Assembly: GCA_011319805.1 (NCBI GenBank)
Contig: SJRY01000063.1
Span: 1-25,985, forward strand
Length of the DNA: 25,985 nt
DNA from: Macrocybe gigantea
Lineage: Eukaryota; Basidiomycota; Agaricomycetes; Agaricales; Callistosporiaceae
Direction of reading: 5' to 3'
Positions within the stretch are counted from its first letter, which is position 1. Each line of letters opens with the position of its first letter. The notes beneath the pieces are model-generated. The model did not search any database. It was given only the letters and a program-made list of their open reading frames with translations, and was not told where the DNA came from. Positions 1 through 9,215 of this stretch are shown piece by piece. The position numbers and the translations under genes are program-made.

Positions 1-835
1 CAAGGTTCAAAGGAACCTTTTTTTTTTTTCCGGTTTGGACCCCACCCGCTTTCCCTGAGTCTGATCGAAATAGATTTCGCCACAGAATTTCTGATCGGAA
101 GCAAATGGAGACAATCGGGTGGTCTCACCGACTGCCCGTTCGATGATGTCACGTGGTAATACGGATGACAAAATCAATCCAGTTTTTTTTTCCCACCTCA
201 CTTGACACGGCTACCAAACCTTTTTGTTTTTTTTTTCTCAAATTCTTTAAACATGGATTGCTTTTTTTGGTCACCGGCAGATTTTGGAACTCAGCGAATT
301 ACCCATTGCCAGTCAGGGATGGCGATCGTCCCGAGTTCGTGTGCTGTTGTTGTTCATCCGAGCATCGCTCGGTCGGACAGGATGGATTATGAACTGTCAT
401 CGCCCTCGCTCATACTTTCTAAAAGGGCTTGAGATAAACGGACGCCCATCTTATCGATGCACACGCATGCCTATCGCGGTCGCAGTTGATGGTGATGCCC
501 TATGGAGGTCGTCAACAGGTGAAATGAACTAAATTGCGTCCAAACAAGGCATGCGTTTCCTTTTGACGGCAGAATATGCTGTACACGGCGGGAAAAAATA
601 TGAGCAACGAAGGACAGAACAGAGGCGCGCGCCGCGATTGCGATCGTGCGATCAAAGAGAGTCAATGTAATGTATGACGGGTCGACGGTCGATAAGGGGA
701 AAAGGCAAAGAGTAAGGAAAAAAAAAGAGGGGAGTGAAAGAAAGCAAAAAAAAAGGGTCCATTCCATTTTGCAATGTGAAATGGTTATGTCTGACGATAG
801 AACGGGCATAATGTTTTTCTTTTTCTTTTCTTAAA
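1..835. other. Intergenic region, no gene recognised
   Basis: I see no supported gene here. Short open frames exist on both strands, for example a 64-codon frame on the minus strand at 7-201, but none has a recognisable domain or splice structure. The stretch has several A/T runs and a palindromic CACGTG at 150-155. The 3' end of the minus-strand TVP38 gene lies at 836, so the last part probably includes its 3' UTR. The minus-strand frame at the left edge could be a first exon of a gene leaving the window, but nothing confirms that. Confidence 0.4.
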
Positions 836-2286
836 TCATGTCCATGATCTGTTTACATGCTCCACGGTGGAAGTTGTTGCCGACTGTGAAGGAGCCACAG
901 CAGGCAGCTGCGTCCGGAACGGCGATTCTGCCATTGGCTGGCCTCGCCCGAGTTCGAGGTCATCATCATTCGAAAGAAACGACACGGTTTCTTCCGTATC
1001 GAGGGTCGTGATCGGGCCGTCATCCAATTCGTCATCGACCGCTTTACGAGCGATGTACGAGAGATAAACCAGGATAGCGATGCACAATACGATCCCGAGC
1101 GCTGTCCACAGCTCTGCCAACGTGTGTTCGTGCGGCTTGCATTCGTCCCGTCGTCCGGAGGGTTCACAATATGGTAGTCCTTGAACGAGTGGATCGAAGC
1201 GCCCATGCTGGTGTGGATGATGACTTTAAAGAGTGAAAGGGCCGTGCAGATCGTGTACGTGCGGAGAGTGAGCGTCGGCGCAGCCGCCAAAAGACAGTTC
1301 ATCACGTTGTAAGGATAAGGCGCGAGGCGGATCAGGAATAACAGTTTTGGGCGCTTTTCGACAGCGCGGACGACGCGCTTTATGGTGATGGTGGCGGAGA
1401 GCCATCGTGAAATGGAATCGCGGAGGAAAGACCGAGAAATGATAAATACAGTCAACGCGCCGGATAAAGCAGCGAAATAGGAGACGATAGCGCCCGTCCA
1501 TGGGCCAAAAGTATAACCTGATAATGTAATAAGAGTAGAGTACAGAGGAATGGGAGCTTCGTTGAGACGAGTAAAGCGAGGTTAAAAAAAAAAAACAAAA
1601 AAAAACAAAAAAACTTCCATCAGGAACGAGTCAGTGAATGGAGAAATGGAGACTTACGAAATGTGGTGATGAAAATGAGGAGAAACAGCACGGCGTGACC
1701 GTAGTGCTCGTCTTGCTGCAACCAATGAGAAAGCTCGTCCAGACCTAGAAAAGGAATGGTTCATTGATTGTTATTGGCAGAGAGAACATTCAAGATTCAG
1801 AAACTCACATGCAAAGACTTGATTCCTGTATAACGCAATGGCGAACACGAATGCAAGACTGGTGAACGCATACAAGATGAATGGAATCCATGGCTTGATC
1901 AAATTGGCTATTCGGAGGCCGCGAGGACGAGTGTATGGCTGGACGTGTGGATGTGATCTGATCGGGACAGCAAGGTGTGTAGGATGACGAGCGAAATTCA
2001 AGGGAGAGTGCGAGGAGGACACGGGACGGTCATAGGCGCGGCTGGAGCGCGTCTGACCCCTGCCAGGAAGCGGGGTTGGTGTGGATTGCCGCGCAACGGG
2101 GCCGGCAAAGTCTGAAAGAGGCGTCGCTTTCTCGTCGTCCTGCTGGGACGAGGAGGGCTGAGTGAACTTCACGTAGCGGAATGGTGATTGGGACTGCCTG
2201 TGAAGGGGCGACGGGGACGTGGAAACGGGCCGAGCTGGCGACGATGGCTGGAGGTTGAGGGAAGGAGGGCGACGGGAGTGATCCAT
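836..2286 (-). CDS. TVP38: TVP38/TMEM64-family Golgi membrane protein
   Basis: Multipass membrane protein of the TVP38/VTT (SNARE-associated Golgi protein) family, which acts in Golgi and endosomal membranes; its biochemical role is poorly defined. Exons read 2286-1809, 1744-1658, 1556-1168 and 1111-836, with all phases matching, giving about 409 residues. The first ~120 residues are Ser/Pro-rich and disordered, followed by a first membrane helix (WIPFILYAFTSLAFVFAIAL). Exon 3 opens with the family hallmark PPIPLYSTLITLSGYTFGPW, then RLAPYPYNVMNCLLAA and further hydrophobic helices. The C-tail is acidic. The 3' splice site at 1557 was chosen over the CAG at 1518 because it restores the YSTL..LSG hallmark. 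The last intron (1167-1112) uses an acceptor inside GGCAGAG. The gene is transcribed divergently from the small mitochondrial gene at 2787. Confidence 0.85.
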
Positions 2287-2786
2287 GTGGGAACCAGTCC
2301 ACAGATGAGGGAGGAAGAGGGAGAGGGAGAGGATCGGAATAGGGAAAGAGAGGGGAGGATCAGTGAAAAGGCAGAGAGGCGGTGACCTGGCTCAACCCAA
2401 AGCTGGCATGGCCGATTGACATAGGTACCAACTCGCTTGCGGTTCTCCCGCCTCTTTTTTTTTGCACAGAACAACGCTCTCTAGGGCGACCCCGTGCTCA
2501 ATGATGATTTTCCGCAGTGCTAGGGCTCTAACTCTCCTTCTTCAAGTCGATTTTCGCTGAGTATGAGGACTGGTTAGCGGGGATGGTTACCGTAGCACGT
2601 GGTCTGCGAGCACATTGCGCAGCAGCGACTCGTTGCTATTTCTGTCAGAGGCTATCACCCGCAGTGTTTGATATACAAAAGGTGCAACATGCGGAATCGG
2701 GGCGTCTCGCCTTTCCACAACTTGGCGATATTTTGCCGCTCAGAGGAACCAGCTGACCGCCCGTCCACAGGGGGATTATCTGCCAT
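2287..2786. promoter_or_regulatory. Divergent promoter region TVP38 / small mitochondrial gene
   Basis: This 500-bp spacer separates two outward-facing start codons. It has a pyrimidine-rich tract near 2451-2461 and a palindromic CACGTG at 2596-2601, a typical bHLH (Cbf1/USF-type) binding core. No RNA gene or further coding exon could be supported. The regulatory role is inferred from layout only. Confidence 0.4.
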
Positions 2787-3219
2787 ATGATTCCGCCATC
2801 TCACACTCTCGTGCCGTTCCGCCACGCCGTCACTCGACACTCATTCAATGCACCATGGCGTCGTTACTCCGGCACCACCCAAGACAAGCCAAGGTCCCTG
2901 CATGCCCAATGGTATGCCGATATCGCGCCGTCGATGATCCCAATCTTCCTTTTGGGTTCCGCCATCTACCTCGTGCGTCCCCTGCTGCACTCAGCTATGC
3001 TTGAACCAACGTGCGTCATCAGGGTTTACAGCTCGCGCAGGCGAAATGTCGCACGAAAAGTACATGGACGAAGCCGACCAGCGGATAAAGGCTTTGGAGG
3101 TGGAAATTGACGATCTGCAGAAGCAGCGAGCTGTGGGAAAGACATCAGACGTTCCCTCGGGCACTGCATCCCCGCCTGCCGAATCCAAGCTCGCCAAGAG
3201 CTGGTGGAAATGGTTTTAA
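2787..3219 (+). CDS. Small putative mitochondrial single-pass membrane protein with coiled coil
   Basis: The predicted product is about 126 residues. The N-terminus is basic and Arg/Ser-rich (RRYSG), like a mitochondrial presequence. One hydrophobic segment follows (SMIPIFLLGSAIYL), then a charged, probably coiled-coil stretch (YMDEADQRIKALEVEIDD), ending in KSWWKWF. Exons are 2787-2972 and 3023-3219, with a 50-nt GTGCGT-AG intron. After the intron the natural frame reads GLQLAQAK and then leaves frame. One extra base near 3044-3047 (AAAT to AAATT) would join it to LSHEKYMDEA, which is the frame of the rest of the exon. I read this as an assembly indel. I recognise the pattern as a conserved fungal protein but cannot name its function. 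It converges on PEX11, with an 79-bp gap. Confidence 0.6.
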
Positions 3220-3298
3220 GTTCTGCATGCATCGCATGATTTGCAGGGTATAGTACTCTATTACTGGATATGACCTCCAAAGCACGGATATAATAAAA

Positions 3299-4719
3299 CT
3301 AGATGGTGAGCATAAGATTCTTCACAAGCGTGTTTCTATGTCGGTCGTATAGCCTTGCAGAGCTAGAAACACGAGTGAGTACGGGGCGAAACGAGACGGA
3401 GGGCAAAATAAAAATAAAAATAAAAGCGACTGACCTGAGAATTGCAGCCGTTAGGCCAACGATCGCCTTGACTGGCTCTTTGCCACGTCGCATTTTGAAA
3501 ACGTCATAAGCTGTTACTCTCTCGTAAGCAGTTTGCTCTTATTTAGAACCAACGCTACTCACAAACAAATATCAAGTCCATCAAGAGCTTCGCGCGACTG
3601 ATTTGCAGCCAAAAATCTTGTTTTTGCAGTCGGCCGAGCTCCTTCTCGTCCAGCTTTGTCTCCTTTGGCTTCGACTTCGCTGTCGCTCCCGATAACGACT
3701 CTGCATACAAACGAGATTCCACTGTGGATCCTTATGTCAGACTTGATGGCACCTGCGGCGGATGCTGTCGTCACCTTCGCTCTGGAGATTCCCGATCATC
3801 TGGCGCTCAACCGCATTTTCGACAAGCCCAACCAATGTCGCTAATAGCCAACACCAGTCGGAAAATCGGTCAGCGCGCTCCCCGATTCGTTTGCCGAACA
3901 GGCCGAGCCGCGAAAGTGTCCCGACATCATCTGCAAAAGCATGCACCAGCTCCAGCAACACAGGTGGAGAAGCATGCAACATGGTATGTAAGAAGGGTGG
4001 GGCCCTTTTTTTCGATTGTTTCCTGTCACCATCCTGAGAAAACGATAGCGATTGTTCGGTAGCCATTATCACTGTCAGAGGTTGAAGCCAATTGAACAAC
4101 AAAAGCATCTTTCTGTTCACACCCACAACCATCAGAATATTTGGCTGAATCAGTGCTCGAAAAGTCTACCTTGTGAAGGAAAATCCAGAGACCGCCGATT
4201 GAAGGCGTTTGATCAGTTCTCGTTCCCAAGGCGGATGCGCCGATCGACGCAGCAACCGACTTGCTGCCACAGACGTGTGGACGTAGAGGTACAGACGAAT
4301 AGAATATTGCATTAATTTCTAATATATAGATTGAGCATCATTGTCTCATCCACATGATAATGAAATGACGTACAAATGCCTTGTCGCGACCGTTGCTTGT
4401 GAGGAACATCTCCCCCAAACTTCCTCCCTTCGTACTCTACTTTCCGCACTCTTCACCTTAACATCCTCTTCGTCTAGATCGTTCTCGTCGATCTGTGATG
4501 CATCGGGCCTTCTTTGGACTCGTAAACGATCTGGTTAAACGTGTGCGCGGACGAGGTCGAAGCTAGCAAGGAAGTTCTTGGTGTGCGCGGTGGATGAGAC
4601 GACAGAGGGTTCATTTGAAAAGATGAATTCACGTCAAAAGACGACGAATATAGACTATCATCGTCAACCGCTGATACCTGCGACGGAGGATGGCCGGAAG
4701 GAAACGAGATGGAAGCCAT
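3299..4719 (-). CDS. PEX11: PEX11-family peroxisome proliferation protein
   Basis: PEX11 proteins elongate and divide peroxisomal membranes. The predicted chain starts at 4719 with a disordered N-terminus (MASISFPSGHPPSQ), continues through an acidic segment and EMFLTSNGRDKAF, then KLMQYSIRLYLYV (the conserved QYS..Y core), WERELIKRLQSAVSGFSFTR, LLFNWLQPLTVIMA, and the membrane-associated DWCWLLATLVGLVENAVER. A C-terminal region with LQKQDFWLQISRAKLLMDL and GLTAAIL follows. Introns were placed after GRDKAF (GTACGT), after FSFTR, in the LQSE|VES region, after DLIFV and after TAAIL. Two frame breaks occur in exon 1, at 4505-4510 (CCC run) and 4412-4416 (GGGGG run on the gene strand); each is repaired by one extra base of the run. 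I treat these as probable sequence errors. It shares a 124-bp promoter with the dynein light chain gene. Confidence 0.82.
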
Positions 4720-4843
4720 TGACGTTGGCCAAAAGCCTGCGAGACGCGCCCCCCAAGTCAGACTCAACCACGTGTTTTGCCCAAATAAAGCAAACACCAC
4801 AAACAACCGCCGCACCCCGCTGACTCTGCGCCAGTTCACGACG
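4720..4843. promoter_or_regulatory. Short divergent promoter PEX11 / Tctex1 gene
   Basis: Only 124 bp separate the two start codons, so control elements are likely shared. A CACGTG palindrome lies at 4769-4774, near the middle. No TATA box is evident. Function is inferred from position. Confidence 0.45.
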
Positions 4844-5406
4844 ATGGCGAACGCGTCAGGCTTACGCTCGCCTCCTCCGACTCGCTCAAATGCAGCATCG
4901 CCACGACCAAAATTCGACTCTGACCTTCTCAAGGCCTACATGAAGAAACTCCTCTCCTCCACTCTTCAGAACAGCTCATGGCCCCAGCCCAGAGACCGCG
5001 ATCGCGTAAAGGAATGGATGAACGAGATCGGCAAACGAGTCAAGGAGCGGATGGCGGAGATTCAGCCGCGTGGCTTGTAAGCCGCCCTTTTTTTGTTTTT
5101 CTCTATCGTCCTTTCCGCTTAGTCAATCGCCGACAAGTAAATATATTGTCTTGACGCAAATCAACGAAAATCTGGGACAAGGCGGCCGGTAGACATGCAT
5201 CCTTTTCTTTTTGCTCCGGGTTGACCTTTTACTCAGCGCCGATATGGTCTGCCAATGGGAAGACACGGACATCGTGGTCCAGGAAATGTATTGCAACGTA
5301 TGCCTGCCGGAAATTTGTTCCCTGCTGAATTTGATCTTGACCGTTTACCATGACACAGGACTCTTTGATCTGTATCTGCATTGCATTCGCTGTATCAATA
5401 CTGTAA
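4844..5406 (+). CDS. Tctex1-type dynein light chain (DYNLT2B-like)
   Basis: Tctex1 light chains are small dimeric subunits that bind the dynein intermediate chain and cargo. Four exons (4844-5076, 5138-5188, 5237-5297, 5359-5406) give about 130 residues, with matching phases and GT-AG borders. After a short Ser/Pro-rich leader the protein shows LLKAYMKKLLSSTLQNSSW, then a charged helix (KEWMNEIGKRVKERMAE), FKYIVLTQINENLGQGGR, ADMVCQWEDTDIVVQEMYCN and the terminal strand DSLICICIAFAVSIL. This is the complete Tctex1 fold order and the usual ending. The start at 4844 (MANASG) is preferred over the in-frame ATG at 4709, which lies across the PEX11 start region. Confidence 0.87.
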
Positions 5407-6837
5407 ATGGTCACATACCCTCCACATCGCTTCTTACTGTATTCTGGAGATACCCCCCTATCTACGACTTTGGGACTGCACTTTGTTGACCTCTGTTGCG
5501 ATTTTCTGTCTGCCGCACCTCTCCCACCTTCTGCCGCGGCTTGCGACTTCTGGAAGATCAGAAAAGCTCACCCAGCGTCCAGCGGACCCCTCACTCCTCT
5601 CTGTAAATAATCCCGCGCAACCTAGCTGATGATCGGCGTCGACGCAACGTAAGATATCACTGCGATTTCTTGAAAACGTACGTTCGCAAACGACACCTAC
5701 CGATTAACGATATGTACGAATATGTCTCATCTTGGTATGGCGCATATTAAGCGCTAATGCTCTTAGTTTCGTGCCTTGGAAGCATGACGTTCCCGTGGGT
5801 GTGAGTAATTTCAGTGTTCGAGGACCCTTCAGAACACTGGCATGCCAGGCCACTCCCCGCATCATCGTGACAGCACCGGCTTGGAAGTACTGCCGAGAAA
5901 GGGCAAACAGTCGCTTTTCAGCTGTTTTTCTTATTTTGTCCCAGACTTTCGTCTTCCATATTTGACACTTGATGAGAAGCTAGAATGCACTCAAGTCCCA
6001 GCATCTTTGTATCTTGGCAAATTGCGAGTTCCATCCGTCAATCCATTGCATAGCTGATCTTCATCATGCGATCCATCATAGAACACGTTATTCCAATGTT
6101 TGACGGCGCTACTTTTCGTGCATGCATGTTTCTCTGCTGACATTTTGTTTTTCCTCTACCCAGCAGATATTCTCATACCGATAATTCGGCTCGACGCTTG
6201 TCCATTCAGAGCAACGTATTCCCTTCCTGTACATGTATCCTACGGTGAAGTTGAGTGCCCTTGACTTTCCCGACGGTTTCTTAGTAGCTTCACTGCAGCG
6301 TTTTTTGCGAGTCTTCTCTCGTCAAGGTTTACTCGTCGTTCTCCGCAGGAACGCACTTCGACGTACAGCCACCTATCTGTGGCTGCTCAGGGTGACAAAG
6401 AACTTCATCTTCGGAACCGGCATTCAAACGAACTCCTTGGGTATGTCCAGGCAATTAGAGCGCTCGGCCTTTGCGTGCTTGGACGTATTACTCAGAAGCG
6501 TTTCGGCTTGCCAAGAGATTCTCGCGGCCAGTAACATGGGCAGATTCGGAGTCCCACAGCAAGCGTGTTCAAATCTTGCCGTTTTTCCGCGCCTTTTTCT
6601 CATTTTCTCGGCCGCAGGGGATGCCTCGAATCTGAATACAAAAATGGTCTTGCCATGTGGATCGATCAGGAATAAGAGGAAGGACTGTTCCGAAGTTGCA
6701 CACGACCTCGGTGATGTGCCGTATCATCGACGCACATCCGAGGCAGAGTAGAATGTCAACAGTGAGAAAGTCCATGGAGTTATGGAGTTACTTCTTCCCC
6801 CATCTGCTAATTTAGGCAAGGTCTAGGGGGTCCTTGC
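5407..6837. other. Left flank of the element, no gene recognised
   Basis: About 1.4 kb without a recognisable gene. The longest frame is a 172-codon plus-strand ORF at 6233-6751, rich in Arg and Leu, with no domain I can name. An overlapping minus-strand frame of about 100 codons near 6740-6440 is also open. Short minus-strand frames around 5960-5740 show no family signature. It may hold 3' UTR, decayed sequence or a fast-evolving gene; sequence alone does not decide. Confidence 0.35.
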
Positions 6838-6842
6838 CCATT
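6838..6842. repeat. Target site duplication, left copy (CCATT)
   Basis: These five bases directly precede the left terminal inverted repeat. The same five bases in the same orientation directly follow the right terminal inverted repeat at 17305-17309. A matched 5-bp direct repeat at exactly the outer edges of a perfect inverted repeat is the expected footprint of DDE-type insertion. Confidence 0.85.
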
Positions 6843-6872
6843 TACGGTTGCCGAGCAGGGTCAGGTCAAAAA
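6843..6872 (+). repeat. Left terminal inverted repeat (30 bp)
   Basis: The sequence starts TACGGTTGCC and ends in GGTCAAAAA. It is an exact reverse complement of 17275-17304. Identity stops right after the A run on the inner side and right at the TA on the outer side, which defines the element ends. Confidence 0.9.
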
Positions 6873-7082
6873 AAGCCTAATGGATGGGCTGCCAGAGGGG
6901 CTGGCACCGCTTCTTCAGGAATTCTGGCGGTCGTGACAGTAGATATAATCTTGATCAGCATGTGTACATTTTTACAATCAAGTAATTGTTAGGTATCTTA
7001 ATCAAATTTTCAAAGGTGTGACATTTATCTAAGTAGCACCAACCGACACTGGAGCAATTTCACTACGTACAGAATTACAGTA

Positions 7083-8710
7083 TCAAAGCCAGATGTGTTT
7101 GACTCTCTGACCTTTCTCTGCATCTTCCGCTGGGCAAGGGACCTCTATCATCCGACGACTCCTCTTGGGATCGGCATACCAGTCTACAACCCTCGCGTGA
7201 GTGAAATACACCCATGAGACACGTCCAGGTGTACAAATATGATGAGTTTTCATAACGTCAGGTTGCCATTCTTCGACCTCGTGAAATAAGGCATTGGAAC
7301 GCAGAATAACAACATCACCAGGCCTATAACTGTTTTCTGCATCAGCATCAATTTCAGATGTAGAATAAAAACATACGCCAGACGCAAGTTCAAATCAGGC
7401 AGATTTAAATAGCCACCTGTGAAGGACCCAGCACATGTAATAGCGCAGATGCCCCAGTCCTTGTCGTCAATGTGAACGCCGACTTGCAATTTCCAAAGTG
7501 TAGCTACACCTAGAAAAATGCTGTGCCGCTCCCTGATATAACGACCACATTCAGCTGTTCTATTGAGTACCTTATACTCATCAGGACAGAGGCGCTGCAC
7601 AAGAATATCAATATAGTGCGCCTGGCGATTGAGATCAGTGAGATATTTTGTAGCACGATCTTGCCGGCGAACGCTTGTTTGCAGATAGCTTCCAGCCCCA
7701 ACTAATTGAGCTGAGGGAATTGGACCTTCATTCTATGTATTACAAGCTATCAGTTCAGGAGTTCGAAAGCCTTATTAGTTGGATAGGCTTACGAAATGAC
7801 CTTGTTCGAACCATCTCTCTACATCGTGGCGCAGCCCAACATTTTCGAATATATCTACGGAGACTTCACCCTGCTCCTTAGTCGACAAATCTCGTTCGAC
7901 CTCATACTTCATGAACGGAAAGGAGCTGTTGGTTTCATGGCGTTTGTCGTCAATCTTGTCCGGAGAGTCCATCGGAAGGTCAGCAAAAGCACGCTGTGTT
8001 TGCTGCAGACTATAACTTGCTTCTGTTGACTATGTAAAAGTAATTAGCATCTGTTTCCATAAAGGAGAAGCCTTACTGTAAAGCCGTCGGGGTGTCTACC
8101 TGGTTTCCCAGATCCTTGAACATATTCATGATAACTTGCGTATATCACGAGCACATTGCCATCTACATCGACCCATTTTCCAGATTTGTCACGCACTTCT
8201 TGGCCACTGGACTTCATCTCTGCTGCTTTATGGATGGCCTCGAGCTTAGCTGCTTCCGTGCTCGCTCGAACCTTGAGATCAGACAGGGAGACAGGAGCTT
8301 GGAAGGCTGGAGTATCAAATCAGCCTATACAGTCCATCAACCAGACAGAAACTACATACTATTATTCTTGAGGTACGTTGCGAGCTCGTTCGCCCGTCTA
8401 GTGTACCAGTGGTCTTCGGATCTCCAGCAAGCGGCGACCTTGGGATCAGCCCAGTCCTGACTGAAGACCTCGCCGCGGTTAGTACCATGACCTCGGCGTG
8501 GCGGAAAACGTGGGACGGAATAACCAGGCCGGGTGGATGGAATAGCAGCAGATTGACGACTCGGCCACGGAATGGTGCCACTGCGAGTTCCGTACGGCGC
8601 TACCGCACGACGCCGGCGCTGCCAGCAGTGACGTCAGTCAAAGAAAGCGAATCGAAACCAGTACTCACAGGTTCTGCATGTCCCCTGGCGGCTGACGGGT
8701 GGTTCACCAT
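7083..8710 (-). CDS. TET/JBP-like 2-oxoglutarate/Fe(II) dioxygenase carried by the element
   Basis: Six exons (8710-8669, 8618-8360, 8306-8077, 8029-7793, 7732-7377, 7329-7083) join in frame to about 456 residues with no internal stop. The C-terminal half is a double-stranded beta-helix dioxygenase: VGVHIDDKDWG supplies the HxD iron ligands (H343, D345), GGYLNLPDLNLRLAYRPGDV is the typical strand-turn region, SNALFHEVEEW supplies the distal His (H391) and GRVSWVYFTH the 2-oxoglutarate-binding Arg (R411). The N-terminal ~100 residues are Arg/Pro-rich; residues ~95-200 hold a charged segment with VRDKSGKWVDVDG. This resembles the basidiomycete 'Tet-like' family, whose animal relatives oxidise 5-methylcytosine. 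Substrate here is unknown. It is transcribed toward the left TIR. The start at 8710 is the ATG that gives a phase-0 first exon. Confidence 0.8.
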
Positions 8711-9215
8711 GTCCGGAGGAGCTGACGCTGTAAGGCGGTGTAGGCGGATGCCGAATGGTGGCAGGCACTTGTGTGGAGATCAGGTGTCAGTCACATGACC
8801 GCCACGCATATTTATGACGTGACGGTTGATATGTTTTCCTTCTTCGCCACACTCCGCGTCTGAGCGAGAAGATCGACGCGTTGAGCGAAGGACTCTTGTA
8901 GTCCAGTTGGGGCAATGAACCTCACCGGATGCCACGCGCCTGAGCGAGATGATCGGCGCTAATGGTGACGAGCACTTCGACTGTAAATGTCGAAGTGTCG
9001 CCGGTGAGGCTTTCAATGGAGTTCTCTCCTCATTTTGTCGGGCGTCCTCGGGCGCATTGTCATTTTCTGCCTGTCTCTACAATACTTCTCACTGTTCCTT
9101 CCTCCTTCAGGTTGCCTATCCCTTGTCCACAGGCCACAGGCCCTCTGCCTACTGCATCCTTCGCGGGACTGCATTCTCCGCGTTCTTTCCTATTCAGTGC
9201 CTGCCTTGGAGGGCC
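8711..9215. promoter_or_regulatory. Spacer between dioxygenase and captured fragment A, with short repeats and a hairpin
   Basis: The dioxygenase (-) and fragment A (+) start codons face away from each other across this 505-bp spacer, so it probably contains the dioxygenase promoter and the 5' flank that came with fragment A. It contains an imperfect ~26-bp direct repeat (about 8855-8880 and 8935-8960, core TGAGCGAGA.GATCG.CGC). It also holds a perfect 9-bp hairpin (8973-8981 with 8989-8997, 7-nt loop) and a 9-bp inverted repeat (8920-8928 with 9001-9009) around it. The 9010-9215 part is pyrimidine-rich, as expected of a fungal 5' leader. Confidence 0.5.
8973..8997. repeat. Perfect 9-bp hairpin
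   Basis: CACTTCGAC and GTCGAAGTG pair perfectly around a 7-nt loop (TGTAAAT). It sits inside a wider 9-bp inverted repeat at 8920-8928 and 9001-9009. Its place at the left boundary of the captured segment is suggestive but unproven. Confidence 0.6.

Noticed and set aside
853..1455. Single-exon 200-residue minus ORF as a complete gene
   Set aside because: It is exon 3 of TVP38 read past its splice donor at 1167; the continuation in another frame gives the proper C-terminal helix.
1517..1657. Acceptor CAG at 1518-1520 for TVP38 exon 3
   Set aside because: It would drop the conserved PLYSTLITLSG segment; the AG at 1557-1558 keeps it in frame.
6555..6590. tRNA-like T-loop (GTTCAAATC) in the left flank
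   Set aside because: The flanking bases do not form a T-stem, and no matching acceptor or anticodon arms were found.
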